64,000 nt of DNA from Massilia rubra (GCF_011682065.1 NZ_VUYU01000015.1:106402-170401), one strand, 5' to 3'. Positions 16,401 through 23,955 are shown, counted from the stretch's first letter. A program made the numbers and translations. The notes: a model not told the origin generated them from the letters alone.

Positions 16401-17794
16401 ATGCCAGGCACCGTCAGCGAGGTTTCGGCCACGTTGGTGGCCAACACGATGCGGCGCGCATTGGTGATCTTGAAGACCTTCTCCTGCTCTTCGACCGACA
16501 GGCGGGCGAACAGCGGCAGGATCTCGACGTGCGGCGGATGATGCTTGCGCAGGGCCTCGGCGCAATCGCGGATTTCGCGCTCGCCCGGCAGGAACACCAG
16601 CACGTCGCCCGAACCGAGGCGGCACAATTCGTCGACGCCGTCGACCACCGCATCCATCAGGTCGCGCTTGTCGCGCGCGGCCTGCGCCTTGGGCATCGGC
16701 TTGCCCGCCGCGGGGGGCGGCGTCGCCGTCACCGGATCGCGGTCGACCGGGCGATAGCGCACCTCCACCTTGTACAGGCGGCCCGAGACCTCGATCACCG
16801 GCGCGAGCTTGTCGCCGTTGGCGAAGTGGCGCGCGAAGCGGTCGGCGTCGATGGTGGCCGACGTGATGATCACTTTCAGGTCCGGACGGCGCGGCAGCAA
16901 CTGCTTCAGGTAACCGAGCAGGAAATCGATGTTCAGGCTGCGCTCGTGCGCTTCATCGATGATGATGGTGTCGTAGTTTTTGAGCAGCGGATCGGTCTGG
17001 GTTTCGGCCAGCAGGATCCCGTCCGTCATCAGCTTGACCGAGGCGCCCGGTTGCAGGGTGTCGGTAAAGCGCACCTTGAAGCCCACGTGCACGCCCAGCG
17101 GCGTGCCCAGTTCCTGCGCGATGCGCTTGGCGGTGGACGAGGCGGCGATCCGGCGCGGCTGCGTGTGGCCGATCAGGCCTTTCTGGCCGCGTCCCAGCTC
17201 CAGGCAAATCTTGGGCAGCTGGGTAGTCTTGCCGGAGCCGGTTTCGCCGGAGACGATGATGACCTGGTTTTCCAGCAGCGCCTTGGCGATATCCTGGCGG
17301 CGCCCGGAAACCGGCAAATCCTCGGGAAAGGTAATCGGCGGCAGCGGCGTGCGCAACACCTCGCGCGGCGCGCGTGCGGCACGTTCGCCCGGGGCACGAA
17401 CGCCCGGGGCACGAACGCCGGCTGGTTCACCTTCGCGCGGGGGACGGGGAGCGCGCGCCGGACGTTCGCCGGCTGGCTGCCCCTCACGCGGCGCACGTTC
17501 ACCCGGGGCACGAACGCCGGCTGGCTGGCCTTCCCGTGGTGGACGCGGCGTGCGCGCCGGGTGTTCAGCGGCTGGCGGGCCTTCGCGCGGCGGACGTGGC
17601 GCGCGCGCCTGTCGTTCACCGGCCGGCTGCCCCTCGCGCGGGGCGCGAACGCCGTCCGCCTGCCCTTCCCGTGGCGGGCGCGGCGTGCGCGGTTGGTCCG
17701 CACGCGCGGCGGATGGACCCTCCTCGCTGGCATTGCGGGGCGTGGCGACGGGTGGCGACGGCGGTGTGGAAGGCTTGTTACTCTGTTCTGACAT
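13487..17794 (-). CDS. hrpA: ATP-dependent RNA helicase HrpA
   Basis: DEAH-box RNA helicase, 1435 aa, longer than the usual HrpA because of an unusual N terminus. Residues 1-150 are a disordered Arg/Pro-rich region made of repeats such as RAPREGQPAGERPARAPRPP. The helicase core follows: Walker A GETGSGKTT (183-191), DEAH at 280-283 (IIIDEAHERS), SATIDADRF, then in the second RecA-like domain QRAGRCGRV. A long HrpA-specific C-terminal half ends TPMPVSAKRLQKVWESMQR. In E. coli HrpA acts on stalled ribosomes. It is divergent from argA across a short shared promoter region; no ribosome site is visible. Confidence 0.95.
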   Translation of the reverse strand: MSEQSNKPSTPPSPPVATPRNASEEGPSAARADQPRTPRPPREGQADGVRAPREGQPAGERQARAPRPPREGPPAAEHPARTPRPPREGQPAGVRAPGERAPREGQPAGERPARAPRPPREGEPAGVRAPGVRAPGERAARAPREVLRTPLPPITFPEDLPVSGRRQDIAKALLENQVIIVSGETGSGKTTQLPKICLELGRGQKGLIGHTQPRRIAASSTAKRIAQELGTPLGVHVGFKVRFTDTLQPGASVKLMTDGILLAETQTDPLLKNYDTIIIDEAHERSLNIDFLLGYLKQLLPRRPDLKVIITSATIDADRFARHFANGDKLAPVIEVSGRLYKVEVRYRPVDRDPVTATPPPAAGKPMPKAQAARDKRDLMDAVVDGVDELCRLGSGDVLVFLPGEREIRDCAEALRKHHPPHVEILPLFARLSVEEQEKVFKITNARRIVLATNVAETSLTVPGIRYVVDAGLARVKRYSFRNKVEQLQVEPIAQSAANQRAGRCGRVADGVCIRLYEENDYLQRPKFTEPEILRSSLAAVILRMKSLHLTDVETFPFIEPPQGRAIADGYQLLQEVGAVDESNDLTPLGHKLAKLPLDPRVGRMILAALENACLTEMLIIASALSVQDPRDRPMEHQQAADEAHKKFADEKSEFLTYIKIWTWFEAAIEHKKTNRQLMETCRTNFLSQVRLREWRDVHSQLLTIVKEQGWRMNELPATYENLHTALLTGLLGNIGFKSEDEPGAGYLGARGIKYHVWPGSSLLKKPGKWIMAAELVETTRLYARCVANIAPEWIERVGSHLLKKSWGEPRWEKRAAQVTASERATLHGLVIYSQRRINYGQFNPAEAREIFIRDALVAGDYDTRAPFFAHNHKLVKEIENLEHKSRRLDVLVDDHLIAAFYDKLIPTDVVNGAGFEKWHKDATFKEPKLLFLNRDELMRHEAAGVTTELFPKAMSVTGIEMQLTYHFEPGSLRDGVTLAVPLFALNQLPRERADWLVPGMLKEKVHLLLKSLPQKLRRHCVPLPDFAARFCERVHEAGKFGRGDLIDAIIADIRSQTSLMVLTTDFKPETLPAHHFMNFKVIDEHGRQLDMGRNLATLQAEFGGQARQSFQKLAEVSIPAAPGKVQATATSSAASSKSADPGTQPNAPKVSQHTGLTSWTFGELPELLEIVQGKLTLIGFPALVDKQTHCDLEVFDDPTVATATHRIGLRRLFALQFKEQIKFVEKNIPGLQQMGMQFMAMGSQEELRDQIIQKAIDIACLQDPLPTDAASFNKRKDEGKSRLTLLVNEIARLVSQVLTEFHGLPKKLQGVQAQAAADMQSQLQGLVHKRFLIDNDYTQLAHFPRYLKAINVRLEKLRADPARDAKLMAEWTQSASHFMRAARDRLAGKNTDPKMVEFRWMLEELRVSLYAQELRTPMPVSAKRLQKVWESMQR

Positions 17795-17832
17795 TGTTTT
17801 TACATGAATTTAGCGCGCAAGTCGCGCAGCGA

Positions 17833-17840
17833 ATTATAAT
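17833..17840. promoter_or_regulatory. Symmetric -10 element between hrpA and argA
   Basis: ATTATAAT is its own reverse complement and gives a perfect TATAAT -10 on both strands (17835-17840 forward, 17838-17833 reverse). A forward start about 7-8 nt downstream would fall at or next to the argA ATG at 17848, giving an essentially leaderless mRNA. The reverse start would give hrpA a leader of about 32 nt. The -35 matches are weak on both sides. Confidence 0.45.
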
Positions 17841-17847
17841 GCGCCAA

Positions 17848-19158
17848 ATGGAAACTCCTAACCAATTCGTCCAATGGCTGCGCTCAGTCGCGCCGTACAT
17901 CCACGCGTTCCGTGGCAAGACCTTCGTGGTCGCCTTTCCAGGTGAACTCGTCACCGCCGGCGCGCTGCCGGTGCTGGCCCAGGACCTGTCGCTGCTGGTC
18001 GCCCTCGATATCCGGGTGGTGATCGTGCACGGCTCGCGTCCCCAGGTCGCCGAGCAGCTCGCGCTGAGGAACGTGGAAGGCCGTTTTCACAACGGCATCC
18101 GCATCACCGACACCGCCGCCCTCGAATGCGCCAAAGAAGCGGCCGGCGAACTGCGGCTCGATATCGAAGCCGCCTTCAGCCAGGGTTTGCCCAACACGCC
18201 GATGGCGCACGCCGCCATCCGCATCATCTCAGGTAACTTCGTCACCGCGCGCCCGCTTGGCGTGATCGACGGCGTCGACCTCGAACTGACCGGCATGCCG
18301 CGCAAGATCGCCGCCGAGACCATCCACGCGATCCTGGCCACCGACAGCCCGGTGCTGCTCTCGCCGCTGGGTTTTTCGCCGACCGGCGAAGCGTTCAACC
18401 TGACCATGGAAGACGTGGCCGTGTCGGCCGCGATCGCCCTGCACGCCGACAAACTGGTGTTCATCACCGAAACGCCGATGATGCTGGATGAAGGCGGCGC
18501 CGAAATCCGCGAACTGTCGTCGCACCAGGCCGAAGCCGTGCTGCAAGCGGGCTTTTTGCCGGCCGACGCCGCGTTCTACCTGCAGCACGCCATCAAGGCC
18601 TGCAACAGCGGCGTGCCGCGCGCCCACATCGTGCCGTTCGAGATGGACGGCTCGGCCCTGCTCGAACTGTTCACCCACGATGGCGTGGGCACCATGATCA
18701 GTCACGAGAACCTGGAAAGCCTGCGCCGCGCCACCATCGAAGACGTGGGCGGCATCATCAAGCTGATCGAGCCCCTGGAAGCGGACGGCACCCTGGTCAA
18801 GCGCGGGCGCGAACTGATCGAACGCGAAATCGACCAGTTCTCGGTCATCGAGCACGATGGCGTGATCTTCGGCTGCGCCGCCCTGTACCCGTTCCCGGAA
18901 TCGAAAATGGGCGAGATGGCCTGCCTGACGGTCAACCCGGACGTGCAAACCCAGGGCGACGGCGAGCGCATTCTCAAGCACGTGGAAAACCGCGCCCGCG
19001 CGGCTGGCCTCAAGCAACTGTTCGTGCTCACCACGCGCACCTCGCACTGGTTCCAGAAGCGCGGCTTCAAGCCGGCCACGGTCGATGCGCTGCCCAAGGA
19101 CCGCCAGCATATGTATAACTGGCAGCGCAAATCCCAAGTGCTGATTAAGTCTCTATAA
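17848..19158 (+). CDS. argA: N-acetylglutamate synthase ArgA
   Basis: First enzyme of arginine biosynthesis, acetylating glutamate with acetyl-CoA; 436 aa. The N-terminal amino-acid-kinase-like domain (about 1-285) carries VVAFPGELV and VIVHGSRPQV and binds the arginine feedback inhibitor in this family. The C-terminal GNAT domain (about 290-436) shows MACLTVNPDVQTQGDGERIL and RTSHWFQKRGF. Two ATGs are possible, 17839 and 17848. The first overlaps the TATAAT box, so the second (METPNQFVQWL) is preferred. Neither has a ribosome site. yggX follows after 35 bp on the same strand. Confidence 0.95.
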   Translation: METPNQFVQWLRSVAPYIHAFRGKTFVVAFPGELVTAGALPVLAQDLSLLVALDIRVVIVHGSRPQVAEQLALRNVEGRFHNGIRITDTAALECAKEAAGELRLDIEAAFSQGLPNTPMAHAAIRIISGNFVTARPLGVIDGVDLELTGMPRKIAAETIHAILATDSPVLLSPLGFSPTGEAFNLTMEDVAVSAAIALHADKLVFITETPMMLDEGGAEIRELSSHQAEAVLQAGFLPADAAFYLQHAIKACNSGVPRAHIVPFEMDGSALLELFTHDGVGTMISHENLESLRRATIEDVGGIIKLIEPLEADGTLVKRGRELIEREIDQFSVIEHDGVIFGCAALYPFPESKMGEMACLTVNPDVQTQGDGERILKHVENRARAAGLKQLFVLTTRTSHWFQKRGFKPATVDALPKDRQHMYNWQRKSQVLIKSL

Positions 19159-19193
19159 TCACGCCTTTACACATATCCGCTTGAGGAGTACAC

Positions 19194-19466
19194 ATGGCCC
19201 GCACCGTCCATTGCGTCAAATTGAACAAGGAAGCCGAAGGACTCGACTTTCCACCTTACCCGGGCGAGCTGGGCAAGAAAATCTGGGAAACGGTCTCGAA
19301 AGAAGCCTGGGCCGCCTGGCTCAAGCACCAGACCATGCTGGTCAATGAAAACCGCCTGAACCTGGCCGACCAGCGCGCGCGCAAATACCTGGCCACGCAG
19401 ATGGAAAAACACTTCTTCGGCGACGGCGCCGACGCAGCCCAAGGCTACGTGCCACCGGCTGACTGA
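19194..19466 (+). CDS. yggX: Probable Fe(2+)-trafficking protein YggX
   Basis: Cytosolic protein of 90 aa that protects iron-sulfur clusters from oxidation and handles iron in proteobacteria. The sequence is full length and typical: [19 protein letters not shown] with the conserved N-terminal Cys, then [33 protein letters not shown] and the end YVPPAD. A GAGGAGT ribosome site is about 7 bp before the ATG. It follows argA and is terminated by a very long perfect hairpin. Confidence 0.97.
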   Translation: MARTVHCVKLNKEAEGLDFPPYPGELGKKIWETVSKEAWAAWLKHQTMLVNENRLNLADQRARKYLATQMEKHFFGDGADAAQGYVPPAD

Positions 19467-19482
19467 CACCCCAACCGGCCCA

Positions 19483-19565
19483 ACCGGTGCCAGGTCTGAC
19501 ATTCGGACACGGGCTCATCCGCCTTGCGGATGAGCCCGTGTCCGAATGTCAGACCTGGCACCGGT
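19483..19565. repeat. 83-bp perfect inverted repeat (TCTGACATTCGGACACG family), probable terminator
   Basis: Two 40-bp arms, beginning ACCGGTGCCAGGTCTGACAT and perfectly complementary, are separated by three bases. The element sits between yggX (plus) and a lipoprotein gene (minus). Its core GGTCTGACATTCGGACACG recurs at 55087-55221, so it belongs to a dispersed repeat family of this genome. It should also end transcription from both sides. Confidence 0.9.
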
Positions 19566-19580
19566 GTTTACCCCCCGCGT

Positions 19581-19922
19581 TTAAATCGCTCTACACTGAC
19601 GCAATTCGCACTTGGCCTGGTAAATGGTGCGGTTATCGCACACCATGCGGTACACCTCGACCGGACCCGGCGGCGTCATCAGGCCGGCCCCAACGCCGCC
19701 CGTGCAACCTTGTTTCTTGGCCATATTTTCCACCGTCACCGATGAAATGCCCGGACGGAACGCGACATGCGCGATCGGCTGGCCCTTGGCGTCAAGCGCC
19801 GGCGCTTGCACCGTGGCGACTTTCACCGGCGCTTGCCGCACCGCGACTTTTTTCTTCCCGACCGACGAACAGCCACCCAGCACCACCGCCACACACGTCA
19901 CCGCCAAAAGCAATCGCTTCAT
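19581..19922 (-). CDS. Small putative lipoprotein
   Basis: A 113-aa secreted protein with a lipoprotein signal, MKRLLLAVTCVAVVLGGCSS; the lipobox LGGC gives an acylated Cys at residue 18. The mature part is a basic, Val/Ala/Pro-rich spacer followed by a Cys-containing C-terminal domain (KKQGCTGGVGAG, MVCDNRTIYQAKCELRQCRAI), with four Cys that could form disulfides. The ATG at 19922, preceded by a GGGGAT ribosome site, fits the signal better than the in-frame start at 19955. Function unknown; probably attached to the outer membrane. Confidence 0.8.
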   Translation of the reverse strand: MKRLLLAVTCVAVVLGGCSSVGKKKVAVRQAPVKVATVQAPALDAKGQPIAHVAFRPGISSVTVENMAKKQGCTGGVGAGLMTPPGPVEVYRMVCDNRTIYQAKCELRQCRAI

Positions 19923-19994
19923 GTTATCCCCATCGTTGAACTTCTTTAAATGCATGTTTGATCGATGTCTTGCCGCATCGATGTCGTGTAACGA

Positions 19995-20672
19995 TTAAAA
20001 CGTCAGCGTCTTCACGCCTTCGCTTGTTCCCAGCAGGCACACATCGGCCCCGCGCTGGGCAAACAGGCCGACGGCGATCACGCCAACGATCTGGTTGATT
20101 TCTTGCTCCAGCGCCAGCGGAGCGGTGATCGACAGCCCCGCCACGTCGATAATCTCGCCGCCGTTATCGGTGATGAACGCTTGCTCGCTGCCCGCCTTGA
20201 GGCGCAGGCGCGGCTGGCCGCCCAGGGCCGCCAGGCGCCGCATCACGGCCGCGCGCGCCATCGGCAGCACTTCGACCGGCAGCGCAAAGGCGCCCATGGT
20301 CTGCACCAGCTTGGAGCCGTCGGCGATGCAGACGAACTGGCGCGAGACGGAGGCGACGATTTTCTCGCGCGTCAGGGCCGCCCCGCCGCCCTTGATCATG
20401 GCGCCGCTGGCGGTGATTTCGTCGGCGCCGTCGATGTAGACGGCAATCTCGGTCACGTCGTTCAGGTCGTACACGGCAATGCCGTGCCCGCGCAGGCGCG
20501 CCGCGGTCGCTTCGGACGAGGCCACGGTCCCCTTGATGCGGTCCTTGATGGTGGCCAGCTCATCGATGAAGAAATTGGCGGTGGAGCCCGTGCCGACGCC
20601 GATGATGGCGCCGTCAACCACGTAGGCAATCGCGGCGCGCGCCACGGCTTGTTTCAATTCGTCTTGAGTCAT
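19995..20672 (-). CDS. rpiA: Ribose-5-phosphate isomerase A
   Basis: Interconverts ribose-5-phosphate and ribulose-5-phosphate in the pentose phosphate pathway; 225 aa, usual length. Family motifs are all present: [17 protein letters not shown] (phosphate loop), YIDGADEI with the catalytic acid, [16 protein letters not shown] and [19 protein letters not shown]. It is transcribed alone. It complements the zwf/tal genes further along the window, although not linked to them. Confidence 0.97.
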   Translation of the reverse strand: MTQDELKQAVARAAIAYVVDGAIIGVGTGSTANFFIDELATIKDRIKGTVASSEATAARLRGHGIAVYDLNDVTEIAVYIDGADEITASGAMIKGGGAALTREKIVASVSRQFVCIADGSKLVQTMGAFALPVEVLPMARAAVMRRLAALGGQPRLRLKAGSEQAFITDNGGEIIDVAGLSITAPLALEQEINQIVGVIAVGLFAQRGADVCLLGTSEGVKTLTF

Positions 20673-20870
20673 GTCAAAAATTAGGGGAGAAAATGGAAGA
20701 ATGCCCTTATTTTAACGGATCACACCCCGCCAATACACCTTTCCTGCCCCTTTTTGTTGCCATGTCGCATGAACGTCACCCCGTCGGTGGCACGGCTGCC
20801 CCGTTTTACCTATACGGCGTGGGAAACTATGCGAAAATGCCTCGATGCATAGATTCTCTGGGAAAGTGAC

Positions 20871-21236
20871 ATGAACGAAACGAAAACGGTCCTCGTCATC
20901 GATGACAGTCGGGTATCGCGGCTGATGGCCCGCCAATTCATCCTCAGCAAGCAGCCCGGCTGGCAGGTGGAAGAGGCCGGCACCGGCGAAGAAGGCATCG
21001 AGAAGGTCAAGACGCTCACGCCCGTGCTGATCCTGATCGACGTGAACATGCCCGGCATGGGCGGCCTGGCCGCCGCCGAGCACCTGCGTGCGGCTTGCCC
21101 GGACGCCCATATTTCCCTGTGTACCGCCAATGTCCAGAACGCCACCCGCAACCGCGCCAACGAACTGGGCATCGGTTTCCTGGAAAAGCCCATCACCGAA
21201 GCGCGCATCCATGCCCTGATCGGCGCCCTGGAGTGA
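20871..21236 (+). CDS. Single-domain response regulator (CheY-like)
   Basis: A 121-aa receiver domain with no output domain. Visible features: VLVIDDSRVSR (acidic pair), the phosphoacceptor in LILIDVNMPGMGG and the Lys in FLEKPITEARI. The switch Thr region reads SLCTANVQNA. It overlaps or abuts the next gene (stop at 21236, next ATG at 21239), and the following product is CheC-like, so its phosphorylation state is probably controlled by that phosphatase. No kinase gene is adjacent. Confidence 0.92.
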   Translation: MNETKTVLVIDDSRVSRLMARQFILSKQPGWQVEEAGTGEEGIEKVKTLTPVLILIDVNMPGMGGLAAAEHLRAACPDAHISLCTANVQNATRNRANELGIGFLEKPITEARIHALIGALE

Positions 21237-21238
21237 AC

Positions 21239-21859
21239 ATGTTCAATCTCAGCGAACTGCAGCACGATGCGCTGGTCGAAATCTTCAACATCGGCGTCGG
21301 CCACGCGGCCAAGTCGATGAGCGAGATCGTCAATGAAGAAGTGACGATGTCGGTGCCGTCGATCAGCTTCCTGAACCGTGCGGACGCCGCTGAGATGCTT
21401 GGCAACAAGGAAAGCGCCCGTGTGTGCGGCGTGAGCCAGCATTACGAAGGCGCGTTCAAGACCGAAGCGATCCTCATGTTCCCCGAGGACAAAAGCCTCG
21501 ACATCGTGCGCCTGATGGTGGGCGAGTCGGTGCCGCTCAAGGAATTGACGGAGATGGAGCAGGAAGCGCTGAGCGAAATCGGCAATATCATCCTCAATTC
21601 CTGCGTCGGCACCCTGGCCAATATTTTCGCGCAGGAACTGAGCGGCTCCCTGCCCGAATACCATGTCGGCACCAGCGAAGAGATCCTGAGCGCCACCGGC
21701 GGCCAGGGCGACACCGTGGTGCTGATGCTGCATATCGATTTCATCCTCGAAAAACACCAGATCCACGGCTATGTGGCCTTCATCCTCGACCTGACCGCGC
21801 TGCAAGACCTGCAAGACCAGGTCGACCTCTACCTTGCCAAGATCATGGGTCCGGCCTGA
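21239..21859 (+). CDS. CheC/CheX-family phosphatase-like protein
   Basis: A 206-aa protein with the two internally repeated CheC signatures: Glu14/Asn17 in ALVEIFNIGVGHAAKSM and Glu113/Asn116 in ALSEIGNIILNSCVGTLA. In CheC the equivalent E-x-x-N pairs form the CheY-P phosphatase sites. The ATG is placed 2 bp after the stop of the receiver gene with GGAG just before it; longer in-frame versions would overlap the receiver gene. CheC is unusual in betaproteobacteria that use CheZ, and here it lies between a lone receiver and a diguanylate cyclase rather than in a chemotaxis operon. Confidence 0.88.
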   Translation: MFNLSELQHDALVEIFNIGVGHAAKSMSEIVNEEVTMSVPSISFLNRADAAEMLGNKESARVCGVSQHYEGAFKTEAILMFPEDKSLDIVRLMVGESVPLKELTEMEQEALSEIGNIILNSCVGTLANIFAQELSGSLPEYHVGTSEEILSATGGQGDTVVLMLHIDFILEKHQIHGYVAFILDLTALQDLQDQVDLYLAKIMGPA

Positions 21860-21860
21860 C

Positions 21861-22826
21861 ATGGCCCACGCCGCGGCACCCGGCCAGGGCATGCTCGAAA
21901 GCGTGCTGGGCGCGATCAATCTCGGCACCATCGTGCTCGACCACGCGGGCCGGGTGGTGGTGTGGAACCGCTGGATGAGCCAGTATTCCGACTTGCCAGC
22001 CGACAGCGTGGTGGGGCAGGATTTTTTCCTGCTGTTCCCCGAGCTCACCGGCAAGCGCATCGACAGCGCGGTGCGCCAGGCCTTGCGCGACAATTTTCCA
22101 TCGGTGTTGTCGCAGACCTTGCACAAGGCGCCATTCGGGCTGTACGTCAATGCCGCCGCGCGCGCCACGGGCGAGCGCATGCAGCAAGCGGTGGCCGTCA
22201 CGCCGCTCGACGTGCCGGGGCTGGCGCGCCATTGCCTGATCCAGATTACCGATGTGAGCGTGGCGGTTCACCGCGAACGCTTGCTGCGCGACCAGGCGCT
22301 CGAGTTGCGCTCGCAAACCTTTTCGGATGGCTTGACCGGGATTGCCAACCGCCGCCATTTCGATGTGGCAATGGAAAAGGAAATGCGCCGCGCCAAGCGT
22401 TCGGGCACGCCGCTGTCCTTGTTGATGATCGATATCGATTCGTTCAAGCCCTACAACGACCATTACGGCCACCAGCAGGGGGATGACACCTTGATCAAGG
22501 TGGCGCACGCGCTGGCGGCCATGCTGCAGCGCCCGGCGGACCTGATCGCGCGCTATGGCGGGGAAGAGTTTGCCGTGATCTTGCCCGAGATGACGCCCGA
22601 ACACAGCCAGGTGCTGGCCGAGAAGATGCGTGAGCGCATTGCCGACTTGGGGATTCCGCATGCCAAGGCCGAGCTGACCGGGTATGTCACGGTGAGCATT
22701 GGCCTGGCGACGCACGCGCTCGAGCATCCGAGCGATATTGCCGTGTTGCTGGGCGAAGCCGACCGGGCGCTGTACATGGCCAAAGGCGCCGGACGGAATC
22801 GGGTGGTGAGGTTTAGTGCGGTGTAG
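21861..22826 (+). CDS. PAS-GGDEF diguanylate cyclase
   Basis: Synthesises cyclic di-GMP; 321 aa, cytoplasmic, no membrane segment. An N-terminal PAS domain (about residues 10-130: GTIVLDHAGRVVVWNRWMS) is linked by a coiled helix (RERLLRDQALELRSQTFSDG) to the GGDEF domain. This begins LTGIANRRHFD, has the metal-site DIDSFKPYNDHYGHQQGD and an intact catalytic GGEEF motif (RYGGEEFAVIL). It starts 1 bp after the CheC-like gene stop and is the output enzyme of this three-gene operon. No RxxD inhibitory site is seen at the usual place before GGEEF. Confidence 0.93.
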   Translation: MAHAAAPGQGMLESVLGAINLGTIVLDHAGRVVVWNRWMSQYSDLPADSVVGQDFFLLFPELTGKRIDSAVRQALRDNFPSVLSQTLHKAPFGLYVNAAARATGERMQQAVAVTPLDVPGLARHCLIQITDVSVAVHRERLLRDQALELRSQTFSDGLTGIANRRHFDVAMEKEMRRAKRSGTPLSLLMIDIDSFKPYNDHYGHQQGDDTLIKVAHALAAMLQRPADLIARYGGEEFAVILPEMTPEHSQVLAEKMRERIADLGIPHAKAELTGYVTVSIGLATHALEHPSDIAVLLGEADRALYMAKGAGRNRVVRFSAV

Positions 22827-22839
22827 GCATCAAGATCTC

Positions 22840-22923
22840 GTCGTTCCCGCCGCTGACTCCGTCGTTCCCGCCGCTGACTCCGTCGTTCCCGCCGCTGACT
22901 CCGTCGTTCCCGCCGCTGACTCC
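22840..22923. repeat. Four tandem 21-bp repeats
   Basis: The 21-bp unit starting GTCGTTCCCGCCGCTGACTC occurs four times without change at 22840-22923. A fifth start (GTCGTTCCCG) then continues into the dispersed element at 22924. The units appear to be a local amplification of that element's end. They are not a CRISPR array: there are no spacers. Confidence 0.92.
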
Positions 22924-23032
22924 GTCGTTCCCGCGCAGGCGGGAACCCAAGTTCGTGCAGCAGCCACTGGCAGCTCAAAAAACTTGGGTTCCCGCCAAGG
23001 GGGCCGCCGAGGCCGGGAACGACGAGCTCTAC
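22924..23032. repeat. Dispersed inverted-repeat element (GTCGTTCCCGCGCAGGCGGG family)
   Basis: The left arm GTCGTTCCCGCGCAGGCGGG...AACCCAAGTT is mirrored by AACTTGGGTTCCCGCC and GGGAACGAC at 22980-23022. The right arm is split by an insert of about 15 bp. A cleaner copy lies at 48326-48415. The element extends into the last bases of the Lrp-type regulator gene (stop at 23029). Confidence 0.8.
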
Positions 23033-23496
23033 GGCTCCGGCGAATGACTGCGCTTTAACACCCGCAACACAAACGTCGACCTGCTGTGCCGCAAGCCCGG
23101 CAGTTTGTACAACCTGCGCCGTAAAAACTCTTCATACCCCGCCGTCCCCGCCACCGCCACCTTGATCAGGTAATCGTACTCCCCGGTCAATAAATACGCC
23201 TCCAGCACCTCCGGCATGTCGGCCAGCGCCTGCCCGAAGCGTTCGAAGGTATCGTCGTCATGCCGGTCCAGGGTCACCTCGATCATCACCGTATCGGGCA
23301 CGCCCAGCGCCTGCTGGTTCAGCAGCACCGTATAGCCCTCGATCACCCCGGCCTCCTCCATCTGGCGCACCCGGTTCCAGCACGGCGAGGCCGACAGCCC
23401 GATGCGCTCGGCCAACTGGGTATTCGAGATGCGCCCGTCGCGGCGCAGCTCGCGCAAGATTTTGCGGTCAATCTCGTCAAGTTCGGCAGCATTCAT
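23029..23496 (-). CDS. Lrp/AsnC-family transcriptional regulator
   Basis: A 155-aa feast/famine regulator. The N-terminal winged helix-turn-helix (LDEIDRKILRELRRDGRISN, then LAERIGLSASPCWNRVRQME) is followed by the RAM/ACT-type ligand domain, with the strand EAYLLTGEYDYLIKV. An AAGGGGTG ribosome site precedes the ATG. It is divergent from a small ACT-domain gene that it may control. The last codons (SHSPEP) come from the flanking repeat element. The effector amino acid is unknown. Confidence 0.93.
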   Translation of the reverse strand: MNAAELDEIDRKILRELRRDGRISNTQLAERIGLSASPCWNRVRQMEEAGVIEGYTVLLNQQALGVPDTVMIEVTLDRHDDDTFERFGQALADMPEVLEAYLLTGEYDYLIKVAVAGTAGYEEFLRRRLYKLPGLRHSRSTFVLRVLKRSHSPEP

Positions 23497-23624
23497 GGCT
23501 TTTCACCCCTTCAAGGAAGAATTTCCACGATACCACATCTTTAGCAGAAGATTCTTCCACCAACATCGAAACCAGCGCCCACTTCGAAAGCCTATTCCGC
23601 CGCCCCCGGGATATCCTTTCAGGC

Positions 23625-23897
23625 ATGAACGATAGCCACCTGCCCCTCCACTTTTCCGTCCCCAAGGCGGCCACCCTGGACACCCTCGAAGCGGTGCTGG
23701 CCATCGCCCGCCGGGGCGGCCTGCACCTGGCCGCGCTCGAACTCGACAGCAGCGCCGCCGACGACGTCGTCTTCCTCCAGCTGCGCGCCATCGACCCCGG
23801 CCTGCTCGACCTGTTCATGACGCGCCTGCGCAACGTGATCGAGATCATCGATATTTTCCCCGTCCACGAAAAAGTTGCACGTATGCATGTTGCTTAA
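23625..23897 (+). CDS. Small ACT-domain protein, acetolactate synthase small-subunit-like
   Basis: A 90-aa protein whose length and pattern resemble IlvM-type ACT regulatory subunits: LHFSVPKAATLDTLEAVLAI (first strand and helix), GGLHLAALELD, VVFLQLRAI, then a helix and NVIEIIDIFP. No catalytic subunit is adjacent, so it could regulate a distant enzyme or be a free amino-acid sensor. The ATG at 23625 lies 128 bp from the divergent Lrp-type regulator. The assignment rests on the fold pattern only. Confidence 0.6.
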   Translation: MNDSHLPLHFSVPKAATLDTLEAVLAIARRGGLHLAALELDSSAADDVVFLQLRAIDPGLLDLFMTRLRNVIEIIDIFPVHEKVARMHVA

Positions 23898-23955
23898 TTA
23901 GCATAAATGGCGGACACTACAACGTCGCGCAGCCGCGCCAGCCTTGTCGAAGCCC

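Noticed and set aside
14537..17791. Very long open frame (over 1000 codons) on the plus strand opposite hrpA
   Set aside because: It mirrors the hrpA frame; the predicted protein is His/Arg/Gln-rich with no domains. Long antisense frames are expected in GC-rich DNA.
22840..22923. Regular 21-bp repeats as a CRISPR array
   Set aside because: The units are head-to-tail without spacers and continue into a dispersed repeat element; there are no cas genes.
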